From NCBI RefSeq assembly GCF_964340395.1, contig NC_135568.1, forward strand, positions 19,976,581 through 20,031,580: a stretch of 55,000 nt of DNA, written 5' to 3'. A program made the position numbers and the translations under genes. Below, one piece after another: positions 35,781 through 48,964 of the stretch. The notes beneath the pieces are model-generated. The model made no database searches. It had not been told where the DNA came from and saw only the letters and a list, made by a program, of their open reading frames with translations. Each line of letters starts with the position of its first letter. Position 1 is the first letter of the stretch. Source of the stretch: Glandiceps talaboti. Its lineage: Eukaryota; Hemichordata; Enteropneusta; Spengelidae.

Positions 35781-35945
35781 GACAGATGGGCTACTCTCTT
35801 CTAAGACAGATGGGCTACTCTCTTCTAAGACAGCTAAGCAACTCTCTACTTAGACAGATGGGCTACTCTCTTCTAAGACAGATGGGCAACTCTCTTCTAA
35901 GACAGCTAAGCAACTCTCTACTTAGACAGATGGGCTATATTCTCT
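35781..35945. repeat. 24-bp tandem repeat, about 7 copies of two unit types
   Basis: Type A has GACAGATGGGCTACTCTCTT; type B has GACAGCTAAGCAACTCTCTA. The order is A, A, B, A, A-like, B, A, which suggests a 72-bp higher-order unit. Confidence 0.93.
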
Positions 35946-36443
35946 TATGCAATAATACAGTAGTCATTTGAAATGTTAAATAATCCAAATATAAATTTTA
36001 TATCCCCCCCACCATCAATTCTTCTATATACAATATATGTAGGAAACATTAGTAGATAGCTATATGTATGTGACCTGAGCCAACCCTACCCTAGCTTGAT
36101 GGAAGTGACGCAAACAATGATTTCCTTAATATTACTCAGTTGTAAGACATGTTCAACCTTATACACTAAGCTATGAAATATGAATGGTGAAATCATAATC
36201 TATTTTGAAAAGTGAATGTCAATAAATGTAGATAATCTTTCAGATTAAATTTACAGGATTGTAATGGGAGATATATTGGTAACACAAAGTGATAGAATGT
36301 CTTTTGATATATGAGTCATGTCTAAGTATGATGTCTGATATTTAGATAACAAAATGACCTAGAAGTTTGAGTTGATATCCAACTGAGACTGGTTTATGTG
36401 GTTTTTTCTTCCATATAGAAGAGATGTATTAGTGGGTGAAAGG

Positions 36444-36602
<159 letters not shown>

Positions 36603-36606
36603 ATTG

Positions 36607-37290
36607 TTTTCTCCAAAACAGCTGGCTCAATTCAAACAATATTTTGTACACATGTTCCGTAGGGTAATGACAAGAACTGATTAGGTTTTGGTAAACATCC
36701 AATGAATATTAATGAGCAATTTACGTAATTAATGGTTTTAGGCAATTAGGCTATATCTCAAGAGTGCCCGCTTCAAATTCATTATAACTTGTTACATACT
36801 TTTGATGCCAAAGCGCACCTGTCCTGAAAATATTACAAATGTAGCGTTTAGTTTAAAGAAGTTATTGGCATATTTTCGGTAGGCCACAAAAAAGAAAAAA
36901 AAATAGTTTCTGGTCAGGAACTGTTGTTTAAAATGGTGCAACTTTATCAACATTTTCTAAAAAACAACTGGCTCAATTAAAACGAAATTTATTGCATGTG
37001 TTATGTAGGGTAGTGGCAAGAACTGATTAGATTTTGGTAAACATCTCATGAATATTAATGAACAATTGACATAATTAATGGTTTTCGGTAATTAGGCTAT
37101 ATCTCAAGAATGCATGCTTCAAATTCAATATAATTTGATACATACATTTGCAATACCAAAGCACACTTGTCCTGAAAATATTATTGATGTAGTTTTAGTT
37201 TTAATAAGTTATTGACATATTTTAGTAGGCCACTAAAAAGGAAAAAAATAGTTTCTCGTCAGGAAATGTTGTCTAAAGTGGTGTGACGAT
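36607..37290. repeat. Diverged tandem duplication, about 346-bp unit
   Basis: Two direct copies (36607-36952 and 36953-37290) share CTGGCTCAATT (36622 and 36968), CAAGAACTGATTAG, AATTAGGCTATATCTCAAGA, TGTCCTGAAAATATTA and AGGCCAC, with scattered substitutions. The divergence suggests an old event or two independent insertions of a dispersed family next to the GT run. No coding potential seen. Confidence 0.88.
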
Positions 37291-37667
37291 GCGATTATTT
37301 TTTTTACATTCTCAACAAATGTTAATCAATCTACTTATCATTGCAGTTACTGTTCTTTTTATTTAGTACTTTACAGCAAGTGTGTATGTGGGGCAGATGT
37401 CATAGGCTAGTTCATGATTAGTTTTGCAGTTGTCTTCACTGGTGGCAATTAATGTAGGGAGAGTTACTTTTGTGTTTTCCCTTTCATCTGCAGACTGAAT
37501 TGGCTTACAGAAGAAAAAAATAAAACAAGAAGTCTCATTGTATTCAGTGAAATAACATTCATAGAAACGGGTGTTGGTTGTCAGTTGTCTTGATATTTTT
37601 AAGGCAATGCATTCCTTGCTTTATGTGTTTATAAGTGATTTCACTGTTATTTCTGAAAATAGAAAAT

Positions 37668-37885
37668 AGAGATGCTAGAATATAGAAATACTAGAATATA
37701 GAGACACTAGAATATAGAGACACTGGGAATATAGACACTGGGAATGTAGAGACACCAGGAATATAGAGACACTAGAATATAGAGACATCGGAAATATAGA
37801 AATTGAAATATAGAGACATTAGAATATAGATATGCTGGAATATGTAGATACTAGAATATAGAGTCATTAGAACACTGGTGTAGAG
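37668..37885. repeat. Irregular repeat of GAATATAGAGACACTA type
   Basis: About twelve degenerate 15-19-bp units built around GAATATAGA, with ACACTAGAATATAGAGAC as the commonest form. The surrounding bases 37291-37667 and 37886-38239 hold nothing recognised. Confidence 0.85.
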
Positions 37886-38239
37886 GCACTACATGTTGAA
37901 TTGATAAAGAATCAGTTTTATGAAGTACCATAAAAAGGGGAATGTTTTTGTCATTTTAGACAATTTAGATCCTAGATGAAGTCTTGTTTAGAAGGATGGA
38001 AATCTAGGGAAGTAAACCTGATAACCCAGATTGTACCTATTTTAATAAGTACTGTGGAAATCTGGTAAACTTGACAACAAAGTTTCTATTAACCAAGGCA
38101 TGATAGCATTCTGACCATGGTGAACTTATATGACATGGGTTGACCTTCACAAAGTGATGTGACAAAATATTAGCAAAGTTGGTTTGGAGGTGTTTCTGTA
38201 CCAGCACTTATTTGACACTGTTCCTTTTTAACAAGATTG

Positions 38240-38472
38240 TGATTTAAAATGTGTTGGTAACGGAATCATACCTAATCTAAAATATGTTGGTAACGGAATC
38301 ATACCTAATCTAAAATGTGTTGGTAACGGAATCATACCTAATCTAAAATGTGTTGGTAACGGAATCATACCTAATCTAAAATGTGTTGGTAACGGAATCA
38401 TACCTAATCTAAAATGTGTTGGTAACGGAATCATACCTAATCTAAAATGTGTTGGTAACGGAATCATACCTA
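38240..38472. repeat. 33-bp tandem repeat, 7 copies
   Basis: The unit contains AAATGTGTTGGTAACGGAAT followed by CATACCTAATCT. Copies are almost identical; one has TATGTT for TGTGTT. It abuts the 32-bp array directly. An 11-residue minus-strand peptide repeat is an artefact of the period. Confidence 0.97.
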
Positions 38473-38473
38473 T

Positions 38474-40246
38474 GGGATCTATGTACTATATGTTATGGGT
38501 ATGTCAGGATCTATGTACTGCATGTATATGTTATGGGTATGACAGGATCTATGTACTATATGTTATGGGTATAGCAGGATCTATGTACTATATGTTATGG
38601 GTATAGCAGGATCTATGTACTATATGTTATGGGTATGGCAGGATCTATGTACTATATCATATATGTTATGGGTATAGCAGGATCTATGTACTGTATGTTA
38701 TGGGTATGGCAGGATCTATGTACTATATGTTATGGGTATGGCAGGATCTATGTACTATATGTTATGGGTATAGCAGGATCTATGTACTGTATGTTATGGG
38801 TATGGCAGGATCTATGTACTATATGTTATGGGTATGGCAGGATCTATGTACTATATGTTATGGGTATAGCAGGATCTATGTACTGTATGTTATGGGTATG
38901 GCAGGATCTATGTACTATATCATATATGTTATGGGTATGGCAGGATCTATGTACTATATGTTATGGGTATGGCAGGATCTATGTACTATATGTTATGGGT
39001 ATGGCGGGATCTATGTACTGTATGTTATGGGTATGGCAGGATCTATGTACTATATGTTATGGGTATGGCAGGATCTATGTACTATATGTTATGGGTATGG
39101 CAGGATCTATGTACTGTATGTTATGGGTATGGCAGGATCTATGTACTATATGTTATGGGTATGACAGGATCTATGTACTATATGTTATGGGTATGGCAGG
39201 ATCTATGTACTATATCATATATGTTATGGGTATAGCAGGATCTATGTACTATATGTTATGGGTATAGCAGGATCTATGTACTATATGTTATGGGTATGGC
39301 GGGATCTATGTACTATATGTTATGGGTATGGCAGGATCTATGTACTATATCATATATGTTATGGGTATGACAGGATCTATGTACTATATGTTATGGGTAT
39401 GGCGGGATCTATGTACTATATGTTATGGGTATAGCAGGATCTATGTACTATATGTTATGGGTATGGCGGGATCTATGTACTATATGTTATGGGTATGGCA
39501 GGATCTATGTACTATATCATATATGTTATGGGTATAGCAGGATCTATGTACTATATGTTATGGGTATAGCAGGATCTATGTACTATATGTTATGGGTATA
39601 GCAGGATCTATGTACTATATGTTATGGGTATAGCAGGATCTATGTACTATATGTTATGGGTATGACGGGATCTATGTACTATATGTTATGGGTATAGCAG
39701 GATCTATGTACTATATGTTATGGGTATGGCAGGATCTATGTACTATATGTTATGGGTATGACGGGATCTATGTACTATATGTTATGGGTATGGCAGGATC
39801 TATGTACTATATGTTATGGGTATGGCAGGATCTATGTACTATATGTTATGGGTATGGCAGGATCTATGTACTATATCATATATGTTATGGGTATGGCAGG
39901 ATCTATGTACTATATGTTATGGGTATGGCGGGATCTATGTACTATATGTTATGGGTATGGCAGGATCTATGTACTATATGTTATGGGTATGGCGGGATCT
40001 ATGTACTATATGTTATGGGTATGGCAGGATCTATGTACTATATGTTATGGGTATGGCAGGATCTATGTACTATATGTTATGGGTATGGCAGGATCTATGT
40101 ACTATATGTTATGGGTATGGCAGGATCTATGTACTATATGTTATGGGTATAGCAGGATCTATGTACTATACAATGTATGTTATGGGTATGGCAGGATCTA
40201 TGTACTGCATGTATATGTTATGCCTTATGGGTATGGCAGGATCTAT
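38474..40246. repeat. Minisatellite array, 32-bp unit with a 38-bp variant, about 54 copies
   Basis: The unit is GGATCTATGTACTATATGTT followed by ATGGGTATGGCA. Variable sites are GGCAGG, GGCGGG, AGCAGG, GACAGG or GACGGG, and CTATATG or CTGTATG. A longer unit with CTATATCATATATG recurs at about 38655, 38919, 39211, 39346, 39513 and 39874. A different longer form (CTGCATGTATATG) is found only at the two edges (about 38518 and 40205). Confidence 0.97.
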
Positions 40247-41984
40247 AATATTATGAAATCCTACACAGTCAGAATTTCCTTCTCCTAGGGTGGCCAGTGA
40301 AATGACCTCTTAGTGTAATGTTAAGGTCATTGACTTGAATGTTGTTACCGTGGATACACTAAGGTCATAACCTCATAGATATCATCAAATTGTGTGTTGT
40401 CTGTTAAAAGGTTCAGTGTTGAGTGCAGTAAATGGATTGTGCAGTGATGCCAAAATAATTTCAATATACCATCCGTACTTTCAGTTCAGTCTTATGGGCA
40501 ATAATACTTAATATATAGTTTCCTTGACTCACCTGTTAGGGTCATTTTTGAGCCGAGCAGTGACCATTTGATTGAGATATGTATAGATAAGTATATAGAA
40601 CCTAGATACTTAGGACTTTCAAGTAGGAACCTATCTGTGGTTAAAGATAAGTTTATTTATATATCTTTAAAACGAATTGTGTTCCTTTATGGCTATACAA
40701 TATTTACAACTGCAAAAATGAATAAATTAAAACAATACTTTTCACAATGCCTTCTGAAAAGAGTAAGGTAGCAAAACTATTCCTTAGCTTTATAGAGCCA
40801 TAGTTTAAAATAGATATATTATAACTTAACTGTATATAGATGTGAATATTAGCATAATATCATTTGATAGACTTTGTTGACTTTTTAGGTAATTTGTATG
40901 CAGAAATGATCACAGCTTGTGTATGCATGGTTCAAAGAATTTCACTTTTGTATATGTTTCATTTGTGTATTTATTCTATTGTGTCAAATGAAATAACCTA
41001 ACAGATGTGTTACCCACCAATTCCATAGTCTAGTTCCTGACGGACTGTATTCCATACTACGTTAACTTCATATTATACCATCTAGTCAAGCCTGTGACTC
41101 AAGGCGTTAATTGTGGTTCAACCTCATGGTGATCAAAGTGCAAATGGCGCATGTCAGTAGTAATCCCTCACAAACTGATGGGCTGTTGTCATCTCTCATT
41201 AATATTCATTTGATACAGCTGTTTTGACTATGTCACATGTCCAACCAGAACTCCACCTCCAGTTTGTTTAAACTAAAATCACATGGGGATGTGACAACAT
41301 CATCATGTTTATATGAACACTGTAGGTGGTGTGGTAGCACAGGATTCTGTGTGTGAGCGTCATGGGCTTGACTAGACAATATAAGTGTAAATTTAACATT
41401 GTATAGAATACGGCTAAAATATTATTGTAGATCCAATACAAGACTCAATCCTCATTTCCCCTAGGTATTACATCTACTAGTCTATCAATAATTGACCTCA
41501 TATTCACATATGGTAATGGGAAACAAACTGAGTTGATACATTTTGGGGTGTTATAATTTGTGGTGCATATTTACAAGTATTTGTAGTATTCTACTGTATT
41601 TAACCATCATTTACAATTGACTGAACTCAAACTTTGAATTAAGATACAACTTATATATGATTCGATGAATCAGATGTAATTTATGAATATACTTAATTAC
41701 CCATAAAAACATGTCAAGGACATCCCTACTGTGAAATCAACAGTTTTAATCATGTCAGAAGACAATTGTAGTATTATAGAAGACATGTATTAACATTTAT
41801 TTTATACCAGAATTATTTAATCAAGGTTTTATGCAAGTATTTTCACTTAAGAACAAAGTTGATAAAACTCATATTGTGTCACTTTAACCACAAGAGGACT
41901 TTTCAAATTAGAATTGAAATTAAATAAATTAGTATATCAAATGAATATATGTAGGACTTGGAATACAAGAATGCTTAGAATTTG
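40247..41984. other. Unique AT-rich sequence, no gene seen
   Basis: About 1.7 kb without recognised features. The plus-strand frame at 40568-40771 has no recognisable domain. Confidence 0.58.
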
Positions 41985-44632
41985 TAACTAGTTTCATACC
42001 ATGTAATATTAGTATAACTAGTTTCATACCAGGTAATATTAGTATAACTAGTTTCATACCAGGTAATATTAGTATAACTAGTTTCATACCATGTAATATT
42101 AGTATAACTAGTTTCATACCAAGTAATATTATTATAACTGGTTTCATACCAGGTAATATTAGTATAACTAGTTTCATACCATGTAATATTAGTATAACTA
42201 GTTTCATACCAAGTAATATTAGTATAACTAGTTTCATACCAAGTAATATTAGTATAACTGGTTTCATACCATGTAATATTAGTATAACTAGTTTCATACC
42301 ATGTAATATTAGTGTAACTAGTTTCATACCAGGTAATATTAGTACAACTAGTTTCATACCATGTAATATTAGTGTAACTAGTTTCATACCAAGTAATATT
42401 AGTATAACTGGTTTCATACCATGTAATATTAGTATAACTAGTTTCATACCAAGTAATATTAGTATAACTAGTTTCATACCATGTAATATTAGTATAACTA
42501 GTTTCATACCAGGTAATATTAGTATAACTAGTTTCATACCATGTAATATTAGTATAACTGGTTTCATACCATGTAATATTAGTATAACTGGTTTCATACC
42601 AAGTAATATTAGTATAACTGGTTTCATACCAAGTAATATTAGTATAACTAGTTTCATACCATGTAATATTAGTATAACTAGTTTCATACCAAGTAATATT
42701 AGTATAACTAGTTTCATACCATGTAATATTAGTATAACTAGTTTCATACCATGTAATATTAGTATAACTAGTTTCATACCAAGTAATATTAGTATAACTG
42801 GTTTCATACCAGGTAATATTAGTATAACTAGTTTCATACCATGTAATATTAGTATAACTAGTTTCATACCATGTAATATTAGTATAACTAGTTTCATACC
42901 AGGTAATATTAGTATAACTGGTTTCATACCAGGTAATATTAGTATAACTGGTTTCATACCAAGTAATATTAGTATAACTAGTTTCATACCATGTAATATT
43001 AGTATAACTGGTTTCATACCAAGTAATATTAGTATAACTGGTTTCATACCAAGTAATATTAGTATAACTAGTTTCATACCATGTAATATTAGTATAACTA
43101 GTTTCATACCATGTAATATTAGTATAACTGGTTTCATACCAAGTAATATTAGTATAACTGGTTTCATACCAAGTAATATTAGTATAACTGGTTTCATACC
43201 AAGTAATATTAGTATAACTAGTTTCATACCATGTAATATTAGTATAACTGGTTTCATACCAAGTAATATTAGTATAACTAGTTTCATACCAGGTAATATT
43301 AGTATAACTAGTTTCATACCAAGTAATATTAGTATAACTAGTTTCATACCATGTAATATTAGTATAACTGGTTTCATACCAAGTAATATTAGTATAACTA
43401 GTTTCATACCAGGTAATATTAGTATAACTAGTTTCATACCAAGTAATATTAGTATAACTAGTTTCATACCAGGTAATATTAGTATAACTACTTTCATACC
43501 ATGTAATATTAGTATAACTGGTTTCATACCAAGTAATATTAGTATAACTAGTTTCATACCATGTAATATTAGTATAACTAGTTTCATACCAGGTAATATT
43601 AGTATAACTAGTTTCATACCAAGTAATATTAGTATAACTAGTTTCATACCAAGTAATATTAGTATAACTGGTTTCATACCAGGTAATATTAGTATAACTA
43701 GTTTCATACCAAGTAATATTAGTATAACTAGTTTCATACCATGTAATATTAGTATAACTAGTTTCATACCATGTAATATTAGTATAACTAGTTTCATACC
43801 ATGTAATATTAGTATAACTAGTTTCATACCAAGTAATATTAGTATAACTAGTTTCATACCATGTAATATTAGTATAACTAGTTTCATACCATGTAATATT
43901 AGTATAACTGGTTTCATACCATGTAATATTAGTATAACTAGTTTCATACCAAGTAATATTAGTGTAACTAGTTTCATACCAAGTAATATTAGTGTAACTA
44001 GTTTCATACCAAGTAATATTAGTATAACTAGTTTCATACCAGGTAATATTAGTATAACTGGTTTCATACCATGTAATATTAGTGTAACTAGTTTCATACC
44101 AAGTAATATTAGTATAACTGGTTTCATACCATGTAATATTAGTATAACTAGTTTCATACCAGGTAATATTAGTATAACTGGTTTCATACCATGTAATATT
44201 AGTGTAACTGGTTTCATACCAGGTAATATTAGTATAACTGGTTTCATACCAAGTAATATTAGTATAACTAGTTTCATACCATGTAATATTAGTATAACTA
44301 GTTTCATACCAAGTAATATTAGTATAACTAGTTTCATACCAAGTAATATTAGTATAACTGGTTTCATACCAAGTAATATTAGTATAACTAGTTTCATACC
44401 AAGTAATATTAGTACAACTGGTTTCATACCATGTAATATTAGTATAATTAGTTTCATACCAGGTAATATTAGTATAACTAGTTTCATACCATGTAATATT
44501 AGTATAACTGGTTTCATACCATGTAATATTAGTATAACTAGTTTCATACCATGTAATATTAGTATAACTAGTTTCATACCAGGTAATATTAGTATAACTG
44601 GTTTCATACCATGTAATATTAGTATAACTGGT
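41985..44632. repeat. Minisatellite array, 30-bp unit, about 88 copies in perfect register
   Basis: The unit is TAATATTAGTATAACTAG followed by TTTCATACCA and G preceded by A, T or G. No length change breaks the 30-bp register. Variation is concentrated at a three-allele site (CCAAG, CCATG or CCAGG) and a two-allele site (AACTAG or AACTGG). Rare changes are GTGTAAC, GTACAAC, ATTATAAC and AATTAG. A minus-strand frame of 892 codons with a 10-residue hydrophobic repeat is open. Its commonest variants fall at second codon positions (Pro/Leu/His), so coding constraint is unlikely. Confidence 0.98.
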
Positions 44633-44894
44633 TACCTAAACTGACATATGCAGGGAAACATTAGAGTTGAACACAATTGAATAATTCACATTGCAACAAG
44701 TCAATCTGACATTCCAATTACATACCAGTGGTGTTTATAGATTGAAATTAAAATTATCTGTCATAATTTACAATTAAAAGATATAAAAATGATTTGACTG
44801 GCCGTTGCATTTGATGGAACTAAGATACAATTACATGTTATGATACTGGTGTAATGTGTGCTGAGATCAATGTAGTAGTCTTGTGTTTATATTT
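44633..44894. other. Short unique spacer between two arrays
   Basis: About 260 bp of AT-rich DNA separating the 30-bp and the 42/37-bp arrays. No feature recognised. Confidence 0.7.
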
Positions 44895-47800
44895 GATAGC
44901 TCAACATAGTGTTGTAATATATGTGATACTTTACAGATCAACATAGTGTTGTGTTGTAATATATGTGATACTTTATAGATCAACATAGTGTTGTGTTGTA
45001 ATATATGTGATACTTTATAGATCAACATAGTGTTGTGTTGTAATATATGTGATATTTTATAGATCAACATAGTGTTGTGTTGTAATATATGTGATACTTT
45101 ATAGATCAACATAGTGTTGTGTTGTAATATATGTGATACTTTATAGATCAACATAGTGTTGTGTTGTAATATATGTGATACTTTATAGATCAACATAGTG
45201 TTGTAATATATGTGATACTTTATAGATCAACATAGTGTTGTGTTGTAATATATGTGATACTTTATAGATCAACATAGTGTTGTGTTGTAATATATGTGAT
45301 ACTTTATAGATCAACATAGTGTTGTGTTGTAATATATGTGATACTTTATAGATCAACATAGTGTTGTGTTGTAATATATGTGATACTTTATAGATCAATA
45401 TAGTGTTGTGTTGTAATATATGTGATACTTTACAGATCAACATAGTGTTGTGTTGTAATATATGTGATACTTTATAGATCAACATAGTGTTGTGTTGTAA
45501 TATATGTGATACTTTATAGATCAACATAGTGTTGTGTTGTAATATATGTGATACTTTATAGATCAACATAGTGTTGTGTTGTAATATATGTGATACTTTA
45601 TAGATCAACATAGTGTTGTAATATATGTGATACTTTATAGATCAACATAGTGTTGTAATATATGTGATACTTTATAGATCAACATAGTGTTATGTTGTAA
45701 TATATGTGATACTTTATAGATCAACATAGTGTTGTAATATATGTGATACTTTATAGATCAACATAGTGTTGTAATATATGTGATACTTTACAGATCAACA
45801 TAGTGTTGTGTTGTAATATATGTGATACTTTATAGATCAACATAGTGTTGTGTTGTAATATATGTGATACTTTATAGATCAACATAGTGTTGTAATATAT
45901 GTGATACTTTATAGATCAACATAGTGTTGTAATATATGTGATACTTTATAGATCAACATAGTGTTATGTTGTAATATATGTGATACTTTATAGATCAACA
46001 TAGTGTTGTAATATATGTGATACTTTATAGATCAACATAGTGTTGTAATATATGTGATACTTTACAGATCAACATAGTGTTGTGTTGTAATATATGTGAT
46101 ACTTTATAGATCAACATAGTGTTGTGTTGTAATATATGTGATACTTTATAGATCAACATAGTGTTGTGTTATAATATATGTGATACTTTATAGATCAACA
46201 TAGTGTTGTGTTGTAATATATGTGATACTTTATAGATCAACATAGTGTTGTGTTATAATATATGTGATACTTTATAGATCAACATAGTGTTGTGTTGTAT
46301 TATATGTGATACTTTATAGATCAACATAGTGTTGTGTTGTAATATATGTGATACTTTATAGATCAACATAGTGTTGTGTTGTATTATATGTGATACTTTA
46401 TAGATCAACATAGTGTTGTGTTGTATTATATGTGTTACTTTATAGTTCAACATAGTGTTGTGTTGTATTATATGTGATACTTTATAGATCAACATAGTGT
46501 TGTGTTGTATTATATGTGATACTTTATAGATCAACATAGTGTTGTGTTGTAATATATGTGATACTTTACAGATCAACAGTGTTGTGTTGTAATATATGTG
46601 ATACTTTATAGATCAACATAGTGTTGTAATATATGTGATACTTTATAGATCAACATAGTGTTGTGTTGTAATATATGTGATACTTTATAGATCAACATAG
46701 TGTTGTGTTGTAATATATGTGATACTTTATAGATCAACATAGTGTTGTGTTGTAATTTATGTGATACTTTATAGATCAACATAGTGTTGTGTTGTATTAT
46801 ATGTGTTACTTTATAGTTCAACATAGTGTTGTGTTGTATTATATGTGATACTTTATAGATCAACATAGTGTTGTGTTGTAATATATGTGATACTTTATAG
46901 ATCAACATAGTGTTGTGTTGTAATATATGTGATACTTTATAGATCAATATAGTGTTGTGTTGTAATATATGTGATACTTTACAGATCAACATAGTGTTGT
47001 GTTGTAATATATGTGATACTTTATAGATCAACATAGTGTTGTGTTGTAATATATGTGATACTTTATAGATCAACATAGTGTTGTGTTGTAATATATGTGA
47101 TACTTTATAGATCAACATAGTGTTGTGTTGTAATATATGTGATACTTTATAGATCAACATAGTGTTGTAATATATGTGATACTTTATAGATCAACATAGT
47201 GTTGTAATATATGTGATACTTTATAGATCAACATAGTGTTATGTTGTAATATATGTGATACTTTATAGATCAACATAGTGTTGTAATATATGTGATACTT
47301 TATAGATCAACATAGTGTTGTAATATATGTGATACTTTACAGATCAACATAGTGTTGTGTTGTAATATATGTGATACTTTATAGATCAACATAGTGTTGT
47401 GTTGTAATATATGTGATACTTTATAGATCAACATAGTGTTGTGTTGTAATATATGTGATACTTTATAGATCAACATAGTGTTGTAATATATGTGATACTT
47501 TATAGATCAACATAGTGTTGTGTTGTAATATATGTGATACTTTATAGATCAACATAGTGTTATGTTGTAATATATGTGATACTTTATAGATCAACATAGT
47601 GTTGTGTTGTAATATATGTGATACTTTATAGATCAACATAGTGTTGTGTTATAATATATGTGATACTTTATAGATCAACATAGTGTTGTGTTGTAATATA
47701 TGTGATACTTTATAGATCAACATAGTGTTGTGTTATAATATATGTGATACTTTATAGATCAACATAGTGTTGTGTTGTATTATATGTGATACTTTATAGA

Positions 47801-48964
47801 TCAACATAGTGTTGTGTTGTAATATATGTGATACTTTATAGATCAACATAGTGTTGTGTTGTATTATATGTGATACTTTATAGATCAACATAGTGTTGTG
47901 TTGTATTATATGTGTTACTTTATAGTTCAACATAGTGTTGTGTTGTATTATATGTGATACTTTATAGATCAACATAGTGTTGTGTTGTATTATATGTGAT
48001 ACTTTATAGATCAACATAGTGTTGTGTTGTAATATATGTGATACTTTACAGATCAACAGTGTTGTGTTGTAATATATGTGATACTTTATAGATCAACATA
48101 GTCTTGTAATATATGTGATACTTTATAGATCAACATAGTGTTGTGTTGTAATATATGTGATACTTTATAGATCAACATAGTGTTGTGTTGTAATATATGT
48201 GATACTTTATAGATCAACATAGTGTTGTGTTGTAATTTATGTGATACTTTATAGATCAACATAGTGTTGTGTTGTAATATATGTGATACTTTATAGATCA
48301 ATATAGTGTTGTGTTGTAATATATGTGATACTTTACAGATCAATATAGTGTTGTGTTGTAATATATGTGATACTTTACAGATCAACATAGTGTTGTGTTG
48401 TAATATATGTGATACTTTATAGATCAATATAGTGTTATGTTGTAATATATGTGATACTTTACAGATCAACATAGTGTTGTGTTGTAATATATGTGATACT
48501 TTACAGATCAACATAGTGTTGTGTTGTAATATATGTGATACTTTATAGATCAACATAGTGTTGTGTTGTAATATATGTGATACTTTATAGATCAACATAG
48601 TGTTGTATTATATGTGAAACTTTATAGATCAACATAGTGTTGTGTTGTAATATATGTGATACTTTATAGATCAACATAGTGTTGTGTTGTAATATATGTG
48701 ATACTTTATAGATCAATATAGTGTTGTGTTGTAATATATGTGATACTTTATAGATCAACATAGTGTTGTGTTATAATATATGTGATACTTTATAGATCAA
48801 CATAGTGTTGTGTTGTAATATATGTGATACTTTATAGATCAACATAGTGTTGTGTTATAATATATGTGATACTTTATAGATCAACATAGTGTTGTGTTGT
48901 AATATATGTGATACTTTATAGATCAACATAGTGTTGTGTTGTAATATATGTGATACTTTACATA
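44895..48964. repeat. Minisatellite array, 42-bp and 37-bp units, about 100 copies
   Basis: The unit is GATCAACATAGTGTTGTGTT followed by GTAATATATGTGATACTTTATA. The 37-bp form lacks one GTGTT. Other variants are TTTACAG for TTTATAG, GTATTAT for GTAATAT, ATAATAT, GTTATGTTG, CAATATAG, and a rare GTGTTACTTTATAGTTCAAC. One truncated unit (GATCAACAGTG) occurs at 46570 and again at 48050. Blocks around them are near-identical with a 1480-bp offset. Confidence 0.98.

Noticed and set aside
41929-44607. 892-codon hydrophobic minus-strand repeat protein
   Set aside because: The most variable bases are second codon positions giving Pro, Leu or His. This is the opposite of coding constraint.
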